DNA from: Catenaria anguillulae PL171
Lineage: Eukaryota; Blastocladiomycota; Blastocladiomycetes; Blastocladiales; Catenariaceae
Reading direction: 5' to 3'
Assembly: GCA_002102555.1 (NCBI GenBank)
Contig: MCFL01000032.1
Span: 248,001-312,000, forward strand
DNA length: 64,000 nucleotides
Part shown: piece after piece, positions 48,660-60,160 of the stretch
How positions within the stretch are numbered: position 1 is the first letter of the stretch
Layout of the letters: every line of letters starts with the position of its first letter
Position numbers and translations under genes: made by a program
Notes under the pieces: generated by a model
The model's input: only the letters and a program-made list of their open reading frames with translations
Told to the model about the DNA's origin: nothing
The model's database searches: none

Positions 48660-49202
48660 CTGGAGCTGGTGGCGGTCGTCGACTTGACTTTGGCACATTT
48701 TCACAATACACTGTAACCCAACTCACTTTCTGATTCCATCTGGCTGTCGACGGCGGGGAGCTCTCGAAATCGGTCACCAACTGGCTGCGACCAAGGATTA
48801 TAGTATTTACCTCCTGCTCAACTCAAAGCAACGGTCGTGGATATCTGGTTGGCCCTATGAGCATTCGAACGCGTGATCGACGAGAGGAGCAACCACGCAC
48901 AGGATCATGATGATGACTTCTGAGTGTATTGGTGGCCCCTCAATGGGTTCGCTCAACGCGCCGACACGGCCGTCTGTTGCTCAAGGCCACGAACCGGCCC
49001 AACGGGGGCGAGTCATACACGGAACAAGCTCTCTCTGAACCGCCTCGCAAACGCAGTCGGCTGCATACATTCACTCCGGCCACATGTGTCCACACAACAA
49101 CCTCATGGCTCGACACAGTGCCGCCAAGGGCACCGTTTGCATCCCAGACGTCCAAGTTGAAGTGGAATCCTCCTTCGTTGGATTTGGCATGATTTCGACT
49201 TC
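48660..49202. other. Spacer before the CTD-phosphatase-like gene
   Basis: About 540 bases. Several short frames are open here and one or more may be 5' exons of the phosphatase gene, whose N-terminus is unresolved. No independent gene is supported. Confidence 0.45.
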
Positions 49203-50058
49203 ATGTCCGACTTGGCAAGTGCCAAAGCAACTGTTCTCGCGTTGAGCGCCGACAAGGTCACCATCACGGCGCAAAAGACAAGCGTAGGTTGCGACGGCGT
49301 CATTTTTTCAAAGCAACGAGCCATGGCGGGACGGAACAGTACGACGAGCAGGGACCAGCAACCGCGAGGTGTTGGACGCGGACCGCAAGGACACTCCATG
49401 CCCGTATGTTGGATTTGGCTTTTGTACTACGATGTGCTTGAACCTGACTTAACGCTTAATCCAATCTCCCTGCCCCTTGAGCCATCAGCCACAATCGACA
49501 AGCCGGTACTCGTGCTTGATATGGATGAAACATTGATCCATAGCCGCAAAGAGGACGTCGCGCATGAAACTTTCCGGCAACACGCATCATTCTCGGTGAC
49601 TGGGCAGGGTAACGTAGTGCACTGGGTCCACGTCCGCCCAGGTGCTCGACAATTCCTCGCGCACATGGCATCGCACATCACGATTGTCATTTTCACGGCC
49701 GGGATCTTTGCCTACCCCAAACCCATCCTCGACCAAATTGACCCGGAGAACAGGTGGATCGCTGCTCGCCTATACCAAGACATGTGCACTGACATGTTTG
49801 GCGTGTACAGTGTGCCTGACAACACACTCTTCTCCAAGGACACGAGCCGCTGGCGACCGATTTGCGTCGAGTGTTGCTTGCGGATGACAGTGAGACATCG
49901 TCCATCATCAACCCTGGCTACAAGCTCATCATCCGCAAGTATCTTGGTACAGCGAGGACTCCTAGTTGTCGCGCTTGGGTGGGTATCTGGCGTCGGTTAA
50001 GGATGCGCGCGACATGTGCAGCATACTCTGGAAGTGTCAACCTCGTGTCTCAGCGTGA
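49203..50058 (+). CDS. CTD small-phosphatase-like (FCP1/SCP/Dullard family) protein
   Basis: HAD-fold Ser/Thr phosphatase domain. The catalytic motif LVLDMDETLIHS supplies the DxDxT aspartates (about 49517-49550). It is followed by WVHVRPGARQFLAHM, IVIFTAGIFAYPKPILDQIDP, the acidic motif region LLADDSETSSIINPGYKLII and a C-terminal helix SVKDARDMCSILWKC, as in SCP1/Dullard enzymes. Two frame slips, near 49854 and 49970, are needed to read the C-terminal half to the stop at 50056-50058. A stretch near 49402-49484 begins GTATGT and ends AG in phase 0, so it is probably an intron although it is open. The start at 49203 is a guess; upstream exons are possible. Substrate (polymerase CTD, lipin, SMAD-like) cannot be told. 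Confidence 0.8.
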
Positions 50059-51149
50059 GTATTGGGGCTATGTGTGGACGTTGGTACAAGATCTGATACC
50101 ATGTAATCATTGAGTCGGCTGTGTTCAAGTGACTGACTGTGCTTCATGTGTTCCTTGATGTCATAGTTGGCGGAGGCGGAAACACTCAACTTCTTTCCAC
50201 ATTCTTTAGCATCACTTAGCCACTTAGTACTATACACTATACACGCACTTGCCAATGTCAAGATGACGACCATTGTGACTGAGTGTGGTGCAGGGCTCAC
50301 CCTAAACGCATATTGGGTCTGGCCCAGGACAGCCAACGGACAGGTAGATTTTACGCTGCTGACAGACAGACATGGGTAAAGTATATGAATATGATAATTG
50401 AAACAGACATGTTGCGGCTCGCAAAGCAAAGGGGAGGCAAATAACGGTCGGGGTTGAGCACATGATGGAGAGACAACGAACAGTGAAAGGAAGAGGGGCA
50501 TGTGGGTGAGGCGATGTGTCAACGATTTTGTCACAATTGCCTTCTGTTCCAGCAAATCGGAATGAATCGAGGAATTTGGTGAAAGAATAGACAACAAACG
50601 AGGAACGGCATCATCGAGTTAGATACAAATGACAAAACACGGCGGCAGAGCGGCCGACAAACACGGATGTGTGAGACTGAGACAGAACAGGGTGCCAGAG
50701 AGGAATCTCCAAAATCGATACGAATGTGCGACTGAAGCGCGGGGATTAGGGAGGATGTTAAGAGGAGGAAGGGGGACGTACGGCACAGGGAGTTTGATGA
50801 ATGAATACAACGAAAAGGACAAGGAGATGAGCAGCAACGACACAGGACAGACGGGACACGATACCGAGTACTCACCACAATGAACATGTGGAGAGATTTG
50901 GCAAGAAGGGTGAGGGGGGGGGTCATCGATGAACGGAAAAGATTGAGGAGCAAGAAACATGGCACAAACGGAATGAAACAAAGTTAACGCAACAACACAG
51001 GAGAGGGTCAGATAAATATCAGTGTTGCACGGCATGAAACAAAAAGAAATGAACAAGAGGGTTGAAGGGCAATTGGATGTGAGAAACCAATACCCCTCAA
51101 TCACACACCACCAACCCTATTTCCCACGCAAACACACGAGAGAGGGGAC
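50059..51149. other. Convergent spacer, probably PUF 3' UTR
   Basis: About 1.1 kb between converging genes. From about 50440 to the PUF stop the + strand is purine-rich, so a minus-strand transcript would be pyrimidine-rich, as expected for a long PUF 3' untranslated region. No coding potential is convincing. Confidence 0.5.
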
Positions 51150-54100
51150 TTAATACACCACATTCAACTTGGTCATGATGCGCTTGCCGTAGGGCGTGTT
51201 GCGAATCAACGGCAACAATGGCGCCAGCCGCTCACAAAGCAGCCCGCGCTGATGCATGTCAATGAAATCAATCGAGCTCTGCACCACGTAATTGGCATAC
51301 CCGTCGCGCAACAAGGAATCGAGCGTATCCTTGTTGGCATACAACTCGGCAATCAACGCACGTCGCAAGTCGGGGCTCGCGACGCGAATGCACTTTTCCA
51401 TGACGTTGCTGGCAAACTTTTGCATTGAAAGCACGGGGACATGGCCGCGCAACCGCGCGGCAATGGCGTCCACAAACGTTGCGTCACCCATATCGAGCAC
51501 GTACTGCACAACGTAGTTGCCAAATGGATCCTTGACGAGCAGCAACGAATGGCCCGTGATTTCGGCCGCAAGGCGGCGCCGCTGGTCCGTCGTCGCGTAA
51601 TCCAAGCACCGTTGAATCACACAGCACCCGTGGCGGTGCGTCGACACCTCGACACATTGCTGCGTCACGGCATCGTAAATAAACTGCGCGTCCGACGGCG
51701 GCAGCCGCACCAAGCACTTTTGAATCACATGGTTGCCGTTGAGGTCCTTGACGAGCGTGACCGTGTGCACGCTGAGTGCCTGAACCAACAGCTGCGCCTG
51801 CTGCGCCGTTGACACGTGCTCAACGAGCTTTTGGACCGCGCGCGTGCCGTGCATGTTGAGCGACACAAATGCCAGGTGAGGCGAGACTTGAGTCAAAATG
51901 GCCGTCTTTTGCTCATCGGTCACGTGTTCGAGAAGCTTTTGGCACAAGTAGTTGCCAAACGGATCCGTCATGAGCTCAGAGAACCGCGACACGACCTCGT
52001 CCAGGATGGCCGACGCGGCCACCGGCCCGCCCTCTTCGAGCTTTCTTTGCAAAAACCGGCACCCATGCTGATCCTTTGCCAATGCCGAATACTGGCCCTT
52101 GACGGCATCCAGGTCAAGTCCGGCAAATCTCGCCTCCAAATCCATCTTGCCCGACGCCATGCTGTTGTTGCCGCCGGCCCCGCCTCCAGTCCGGTCGTTG
52201 TTCCCGTGCCCGCCGCGCGAAGCGTTTCCGCCGCGTGATCCGCGGTCTTGCTGATACATGCGATCGCCACGAGTCCCTTCGTTGCCCCCACGCGGGTGGT
52301 GCCCGCGGTCGTAGTTGTGCGGCGGAGCATAGTTGCCTGCGTACTGGCCACCGGCAAACAAGGATCCACCGGGGTGGCCGCCGCCCGTAATGTACTGCTG
52401 CTGCTGCAAGTAGGCCATGTCGCTAGCGTTGCCGCCGTACCCGCGGTGATCCGACCCGGGGCCAAACCGACTGCTGCTGGCATTCCCACCTCCTTGTTGA
52501 CGCGTCTGCTGCTGTTGCTGCTGCTGATACTCGGACTGATAATCGTACGCTTGCTGCCGCATCCCATACCCTTGCTGCTGCTGCTGCTGCTGGCCACCGG
52601 CCTTGCCCAGGCTCCCACCACGGGAATGCCCACTGCTCGACGACGTGCGCCTTGGCCGCGCCGCATCATACCCTTGCTGAGCGCCTTGCCCTCCAAGCTG
52701 CGCAAACTGCTGCATGGGAGACCCCATGCCCAACATGCCATTGACGCCGGCAACCACGCCAACGTTTCCGCTCAACGACGTAGTGAATCCGCCCGACGCC
52801 GCGGGCCCGCCCTTGAACCGGTCGCTCACGTATCCGTCGAGCATAAATGCCGATGACGCGGGCGTCGATGGAACAAGCGTGTTGGTCCCGCTATCGCCAC
52901 CCACGCGGCCACTCGTCGACATGTCTTGTTGCTGCTGTTGCTGCTCATCGGCTGCCGCCACCTTGGCTGCCGCGGCCGGATCCAGAGAAATGTGCGCAAA
53001 CGTGCACCGGTCGCCGCGGTTACAGTACCCTTCCAAAAAGTACTTGCAGGGAGGCCGGCCAGGGCGCGTCGAGTACGAGTGTGTGCCGCCCGTGCCCGAC
53101 GTGCGCGACGAAGGGCGAGGTGGCAGTCCTGCGGCACTTGCAGCTGAATCCATGGCTTGCTGCTGCTGCAGTTGCTGCGCAGCATACACGGATGAGCCCG
53201 GCGGCGGCAAGTAGTACGATGAAGGGCTGGTTTGCGACGGCCCCGATTCGGCCGACATGGCCAGCGAGTCTTGGGTGTAGTATAGGTTTTGCGTCGATTG
53301 CGAGTGGTGCACAGACGCTTGGGACGTTGTGGGCGGGCCCATACCTGCAGATGTGGTGTTGTCTTGGAAGCCGCCTGGGCGGCGCACGCCGCGGTACGAT
53401 CCATAGTTGTGCAGGTCCGTGCCCGCTAAACAAGAAATAGAGGAGGCAGGTAAGACATGGGCCGACACACACCGGGAAGAGAGCAAACATCAACTGGACG
53501 CACAATAGTATCCGCTCTCGGAAATCCCGCCGCCGCCGAGGGACGCCGACGCGGCCGATGCAGACGACCACTCGGAATTCAAACTGGCATTGCTTGCGCG
53601 ATGCCCCAACGACGACTGCTGCTGGTACTGATGATGCTGCGCCTGAGCGGCTGCTGCCGCCTGCTGCTCGGCCAATGTAAACATGTCCAAGGCGCTCGTC
53701 AACGCATGCATTTTGCCCGCCAACTCGTCATGATACCTTTGTTGCTGTTGGTGGTGCTGTTGCTGCTGGCTCTCATACGCCGACCCAACACTCACCCCAA
53801 CATGCTGCTGGTGCCCTTGTCCATGAGACGAGTAGAGACCATGAGTGCCGACACCAACGTCGCCCATCATCAATCCCACGGGGCTGCCCAACTCGCCGGC
53901 ACCCGTCGCTTGCGGTCCGCTCGCACTCATGCTTGTTGGCGAAAAGGCCGATGTTGGTGTGGGCAAGTGAGGCAGCGACGTCGCGCTGGCATTGCTGCTC
54001 AACCCGCCGTACAGCGCCAAGTGCTGCTGAACTTGAGTCGGACGCTCGGGTCCAAGATCGCCAAACACGCTGCCAGTTGCGGGCGTGCCGCCAGCCGACG

Positions 54101-55098
54101 GCGTGGGCACATGGCCCAGATGAAAACTTGTTGTAGTGCTTGTTGCAGCTGTCGGTGCGGACGACGCGGGTTCATTGGCCGAGGCGCCTCCGCCGGGCGG
54201 CGAGCAAGTTGCGGGCCGATCGGGCACATCGGGCGCTTGGTGTGCAAGCGGTGGCAGCGAACCTTCACGGAGCAGCATGCCCGAGGTCAAGGCCATGGAT
54301 GCGCTTCTTTGCGGCATGGCCGGTGCTCCGCCAGTCAGCGGCGCGCCGCCAGACGGGCTCGACACCATAGATCCGGCAGATCCGGTACGCTGCAGGCCAG
54401 GGAGCGACACGTTTCCGGTGACATTGTTGAGGGTGCCGGTAGATGAGTTGTTGGAGTGCGTGGATGAAAAGGACGACGTGCGTGCAATCTGGCCGCCTGC
54501 TGCGGGAGCTGTTGCGGGAGATGGGATCAGGTGCGATTCGGCAGACAGCGAGGCTGATAACGGGCTTGGAAGGACGAATGAAGGGCCCGAGGAGGGCGAG
54601 AAGAGCGGATGAAAGGATGCTGTGGTTGCAGACGAGGGCGATCCGGTGTTTGCGAGGTCCGACGCCTGTCCACGGCACAGGCCAGGAGATGTTGTCAGAA
54701 AATGATCCGAAGGGTCAAACACTCGACGCGATCGCTCGCTTGCAAAAGTGCTCAAACATAGCAAAGCAGAGGCCAAGTTGGCGACGCACCAAAGCAGACG
54801 TTTGTGTTCCAGTCACATTCATTCCGCCAGCACCAGCCGAGCCCGATGCTCCACCGGTCGTGTTGATGCTGAGCCCCGGCCCGAGTCTCTTGCCCAGTGC
54901 GCCCACGCCGCTTCCGGGCGCTGCGCCCGACGTGAGCGACGAGGACGAAGAAGACGTGGATAGCCGATCGAGACCAGACACGCTCATGCCGAGGGAGGGG
55001 AACGCTGAGGGTGCAAGTGTTGGCCAGTCGGCCGTGGGATTGGGGTTGGGTGCGGCCGCCGAGGGTGGTGGCGGCGAATGCGTGGGTGCCGTGTCCAT
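51150..55098 (-). CDS. Pumilio/PUF RNA-binding protein with CCCH zinc finger
   Basis: Post-transcriptional repressor binding UGUA elements in mRNA 3' ends. Exons 55098-54790, 54665-53504 and 53425-51150, about 1248 residues, phases consistent, no frame slip. The long N-terminal part is Ser/Pro/Gln-rich and disordered. A single CCCH finger, C-x7-C-x5-C-x3-H, reads PCKYFLEGYCNRGDRCTFAH (about 52985-53050). A Gly/Gln/Arg-rich linker leads to eight PUF repeats (about 52120-51200). Base-contacting triplets can be read from R1 to R8 as CRFLQ, NYLCQ, TRAVQ, NHVIQ, CCVIQ, NYVVQ, SNVME and NYVVQ. By the known PUF code this predicts a UGUAUAUA-like site, as for Puf3 and Pumilio. Start chosen at the first ATG of the first exon; more 5' exons are not excluded. 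Confidence 0.93.
52569..52592. repeat. CTG/CAG repeat encoding poly-Gln in the PUF protein
   Basis: Consecutive CTG units on the + strand encode a Gln run on the minus strand; several shorter CAG runs occur between 52390 and 52590 and near 53160 and 53730. Confidence 0.85.
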
Positions 55099-55613
55099 GG
55101 CAGGTATTGAGAATGGGAAGCCTGACGTTCTCAAGGACAGTGGTGTCGGGGCCGAGGCAGATTGTCGCCCGTGCCAAGTGCTGGGTTGATCAAGAAGCAG
55201 GTCTGGTGCGATCACGGTGCTCTGCGCTCGTGTGCAAGGGCATGTGACTTTTGTCGCTACATAGAACAACCGTCATATGTTCGGGTCAGCTCTTGCTCTG
55301 TTGATGTGGATCTGGATGGATCCAGTACCAAAAGTCAATCCAAAGCGTACCGGACGAAATTGATTGTGTGTCGAGGGAAGAGGGGAAACACGGGACCAGT
55401 ATATCAGGGAGTGATCACGGCAGGCTGTGAGAGATTTGGTCTGTCTGGCGCAAAAGTGACTGGTCAGTGTGGGCAGCAGAGATGGATTGGCATTGAAAAC
55501 GGTCCGCCCGGTAGACGCAGGGAGGCAAAGTGGTGGGGCCAATGCCAGGCAGGAGCTTTAGTGCATGGGAGAGTGATCATAGCACTTGCCACTCGAACCA
55601 GGCAAGTAAGAAG

Positions 55614-55625
55614 AAAAAAAAAAAA
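55614..55625. repeat. Poly-A run of 12
   Basis: Twelve consecutive A in the PUF-RIO1 interval. Confidence 0.85.
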
Positions 55626-56339
55626 TGCGCGCAGGAACCACACGCGTGCGCATGTCCGTGCCTCTGCCGCAAAAAGCAAAAGGGCAAACCAAAAGGTTAT
55701 GAAGAAAGCAAGTATGCATATGAGGCCCATATTAACTTGCAAGGTGAAGTGATGAAATGTAAGAAAGACCCGTGTGACAAGACAGAAAGACCCTCCTGTG
55801 CCGGACATGGACGCGTCATGGCCACCAACCACCAACCATCTAGGCAAAAGAAAGAAAGATCAGCATACCGTGACGCGACTGTGGGCGAAAGGGGAAGGAG
55901 CGCAATGGAAGGAATGAATAATGAACAGACAGGGCAATGCTTTAGGAGCGATATCAAGTGGGACAGATGGCTCACACGCGCACACAAAGACTGCGGGTTT
56001 TGTTGGGTGGGGTACGGTTCGGTTCAATGTCAAGTCAATACGTGGGTGGAAGTGGAAACTATACACATGGCACAAGCAGCGGCGGCGGCGGCAGCGCTGG
56101 CAGGGCTGGAGGAGACAGATTACAAAAGGGAGCGGTGGGCAGCGCGCGCGCAAGTGTCAAGTCGCGGATATGTGTGCGGGCGGGATTATGGGAACACGAC
56201 AATGATGAAGTGAGGACAATTGTGGAGAGGTGCGGGATCGACCAGCGTGGGAGGAAACGGGCAATGGGGGGTTGTCGACTGATGGCCTATTGATGGTATT
56301 GATGAGTAACCAACGATGAGGCCAGGGAATGGAACAGTA

Positions 56340-56371
56340 GGTCGGTCGGTTCGGTCGGTTAGGCGTCGGTT
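56340..56371. repeat. GGTC/GGTT short repeat
   Basis: Imperfect tandem GGTC and GGTT units in the PUF-RIO1 interval. Confidence 0.75.
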
Positions 56372-58023
56372 GACTGCGTCAAGAGAGTGCGGTCCGGTCA
56401 GCCTTTTTGTTTTTCTACGAGGAGCAGTCCAATGAATGTGGGAACCGCGTGTGTTGCGGATCGCAGATCGCTTGTTCGCTCTTTTGTCTTGAGTGGCAGG
56501 CGGTTGGGCACTGAAGTCCGAGTCACCTGACCAAACCAGCAAGTTTAACTGGCAAGCAAAGTGTGGAGTTAAGTGGTGATTGAAATGGGATTGAGGAAAA
56601 GCACAAGCGATTCGGGAAATCGCCAAGTCAAGTCAATCTACATACTCGGTCTTTCTTGTTCTTCGAGCCGGTGACCGGAAGTGTTGGGCATGCGAGCAAG
56701 AAACAATCTGGAGCGGGGGTGTCGGAGTCGGTATGTGGGTGGTGAGTGGGAGGAGGAACAGGAATGGAGTCTATGCGGATGGGAACTGTCACGCTGGAAG
56801 TCGAACGGCAACAGCGTGATTCACGTGGTGAACATGAGGCAAATGAACCGCAACCACTTTGAGCTCTGTGCCTTGCAATTGCACGACGAAGGGATTGATT
56901 CCAGGAATGATTCGGCGTTGGCCCGCTTGGGATCAATGATAAACCGCCTGGGTGGTTGAACGCTGGATCACAGATGATTTGACATGGCGAAGGCGGCGGA
57001 AGGCAAAAGCAGGGGTACTAGTTCGATTCAGTACGCCTGGCAATGGGCAATCGGTTGCCGCAATCGACGCGATATGCTCACAACGCTCGAATGCAGCTGC
57101 ATGGTACGGAATGCATTGCGAGACGTACCAGCAGGACTTGCGACCAGTGGTACTATCCAAAGTGAAACCATGTACAAGAGAGTTTGGTTAACTTGAGACT
57201 CGGTGAGATCGGCGTTGAGGGGCGTTTTTGCTTCGCGGAAGCGACAGAGACAGTTGTCGAGTCATCGCCCACGTCACGACACAGTGTTGACGTATTCGTG
57301 ACTGACGGAGGGAGGAGGAGGAAGGTAGGAGGTGTGAGAGAACATACCTCAAAAAGCTGATTGATCAGTGCGCAATGGGCAGATATTAATCGCAGTTGAG
57401 TTGACTGAAAGGGGGCGTGGAGGGAATATTGGAGCATCAATTATTGGAGCTAACGAGCTATGCCTGGCGAAGCTCAACGCAGTGTATTTAGCCCCAACTT
57501 GAACATTTGCGATTACGGCACAAAGTCTTTCGCAGTGTAATTTTGGGCATCAACCCGAGCATTATGTACTTGTTTTGCCAGCCGAGTTGCCGAGTTAACG
57601 TTAAGGTCCCGGTAGCGTCCCAGAGCGATACGCCACAGGTATACGGCCCGGCAACGGAACCGCACTCGCATCAAGTCGGCCGCGACATGCTGTAGATCGG
57701 AGGTGCCCGCCGCGTCTTTCCTCGCACAGTGCTCCCTGACCTGAAACAGGTATTTATTATGCTGCAAGAGGGTGAATGTGGCGTTTCGAACTGCGAACGT
57801 TTTCCAGCACGCGCGTGCAGGCAGTTCGTGCCTTGAGGCTGCTCGCCGCTGTGTCGTGTGGTTCTGAACAAGCCTGGCCATGTCTGTTTGTGATCAGCTC
57901 AACGTCTCACGTGAAATCGTGTGAGCCACACAACCTGGTTGGACGTACGTTCTTCGCGTTGGATGTTCATTCATCTTGGTGCTGGCGCAAAATAGTTCTT
58001 CTGATTCACCACCACCAATCACC

Positions 58024-60095
58024 ATGCCAAACCCTACAGCCATGCACTCGATCAGCGGCCAATTTGACGATGCGGACGACCCGACCGTCGCCGCCGTCCC
58101 TACCCCGCAACAAGCCCGCGTGGAGGCAGAGGCCGATATCGATTACGATGACACATATGCCGAAGACGAGGATGACTCGTACGACTACGACACATACGAC
58201 GACCGCTACGACCTACATCTCGTCGAAGACGACTATGCAGCCGCCGCCACGGCCCACACGATCGTCGACACGCGCCATTTGGTGCACAAGATGACTGACA
58301 AGGCAGACAGGGCCACGGCCGAGCAGGTCTTGGACCCACGCACGCGCATGATTCTGTTCAAGATCTTGAACAATGGGCTTGTGGCTGAGATCCACGGGTG
58401 TGTGTCGACGGGCAAGGAGGCCAATGTGTATCATTCCGTGACAAAGGAGGGCTTGCACCGCGCCATCAAGGTGTACAAGACGTCCATTTTGGTGTTCAAG
58501 GATCGTGATCGCTACGTCACGGGCGAACATCGGTTCAAGCATGGGTATGCCAAGAGGAATCCGCGCAAGATGGTCAAGGTGTGGGCAGAGAAGGAAATGC
58601 GCAACCTGAAGCGGTACGAGATGAGTCCCGGTGGATTCTTGGGGATACGAGATGCTGAACACCTTTTCTGTCCCTAGCCTACGTGCCGCCGGTATTCCGT
58701 CACCCGAACCTCTGTTGCTCAAGCTCCACGTACTCGTCATGGACTTTATTGGTGATTCCGAGGGCCGGTATGTGTCAAGACATTTCATCACGTCTCACGC
58801 CATCGTCCGCGCTGACTTCCCAATCCCTCGCCCTCCCTCCTGGCCTACCCAGCGCCGCTCCTCGCCTCAAGGACGCCAACCTCGAAGGCAAGCGCGCCCG
58901 CTCGGCCTACGAGCAAATGATCCGCATCATGTGGGTCCTGCACAATGTGTGCCACTTGGTACATGCCGATTTGTCCGAGTACAACATCCTTTGGCACAAG
59001 AAGCAATGCGTCGTCATTGACGTGTCTCAATCTGTCGAGCACGAGCACCCGCAAGCCCTCGAGTTTTTGCGCAAGGACTGCGCCAACATCACCGACTTTT
59101 TCCGCAAAAAGGGCGTTGTCACGCTCTCGCTCCGCCAACTGTTTGACTTTGTCACGGACGCGTCGCTTGTCCCCGCTGGCTGGCTGGCTGCCGTGGAAGA
59201 TGCCGCTGCCGCTGCGCGCGCGAGCCACGAGGCCAAGGACGCCATGGTGGAAGCCGCCGAGAACTTGGACAAGATTGAGGTGGCGCAGACGACTCAGTTG
59301 ATGCCGCTGGCGTGCCCACCTGGCGTGGATGAGGAGGTCAAGCGACTGCTTGCGTTGGCTGTCGAACAGGCCAATACGCCCATGGCGCAGGGCGAGTTGA
59401 ATGCGCTCCAGGTTGAAGAGCAGGTGTTCAAGAATGCCTATGTGCCCAGGACGCTGGACGAGGTGGTGGACATGGAACGGGATGTGTATAATGTCATCAA
59501 CAAGGGGCGCGCCGGCGAGTTGGTGTACAAGAACCTGTTGGCACCCAAAGTGGTTGACGAGGAGCAGGTTGAGTCGGCGCCGGGCTCCGCGAAGTCAAAG
59601 GATAGCAAAAAGGGTGGCAAGGCATCGTCGGACCAGACAAGGTCGGCCGGTGCAATTGCCAAGGAAAAGGACCGGGCCAACCGTGGCAAGAGCAAGCAGT
59701 CGGATGCCGTGCTGGATGCGCTCCTCAACTTTTCGATCTCGGACCCGTCTGAGCCCATGGACGTTCCCGAGTCAGCGATTGTTGGCCATGAAGAGCAACT
59801 GGTGCTGAGCGATTTGGAGGACGAGGACGAGGAGCTCGAGTTGAGCGACTCTGACCTGTCCGACTCGGATATGGACAGCCAAGGCGATGACTCGGGTGAG
59901 GATGATTCCGACGATGAGGACGGTTTGCGCAGGCGAGAGCGGGCATTGCGTGGCAAGAAGCATTTGGACAAGGACGAGAAGAAGAAGCTCAAACAAGCCG
60001 TCAAGGAAGAGAAGCGTGAGAAGCGCAAAACCAAGGTGCCCAAGGCGGTCAAGAAGCGAAAGGAAAAGATGAACAAGCTCAAGTCCAAGAAGTAG
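58024..60095 (+). CDS. RIO1: RIO1 atypical protein kinase/ATPase
   Basis: Cytoplasmic ATPase-kinase needed for the last step of 40S subunit maturation. Exons 58024-58613, 58678-58767 and 58853-60095 give 640 residues with matching phases and no frame slip. An acidic N-terminus precedes the nucleotide loop [13 protein letters not shown], the invariant Lys in AIKVYK, the hinge and [14 protein letters not shown], the catalytic [12 protein letters not shown] and the metal motif [20 protein letters not shown] that defines RIO1 rather than RIO2. The C-terminal region is highly acidic (Asp/Ser/Glu) and then basic ([14 protein letters not shown]), likely nuclear or ribosome targeting. The first donor lies at GTACGA (58614), which restores the conserved LKRLRAAGIP junction. 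The gene converges with its downstream neighbour across only 65 bases. Confidence 0.95.
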
Positions 60096-60160
60096 TTTGC
60101 AATGTCTTCACACATTTTCCCCAGTCAATCAATCAATTAAATATGTGTAACACGAGTGAT

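Larger units (their letters stand above)
55099..58023. other. Largest gene-free interval, between PUF and RIO1
   Basis: About 2.9 kb between divergent genes without a supported coding region or RNA gene. From about 55320 to 56260 the + strand is markedly purine-rich. It has a 12-A run at 55614-55625 and GGTC-type repeats near 56340-56371. It probably includes a long, pyrimidine-rich PUF leader on the minus strand and the RIO1 promoter. Confidence 0.5.

Noticed and set aside
50531-51104. Two overlapping minus-strand frames after the PUF stop
   Set aside because: Composition is that of a pyrimidine-rich untranslated region; no domain or start context.
57775-57800. T-loop-like TTTCGAACT as part of a tRNA
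   Set aside because: Flanks do not form a T-stem and no A-box lies upstream.
57513-57881. 122-residue minus-strand open frame before RIO1
   Set aside because: No similarity I can recognise, no splice partners, biased Arg/Ala content; insufficient to call a gene.
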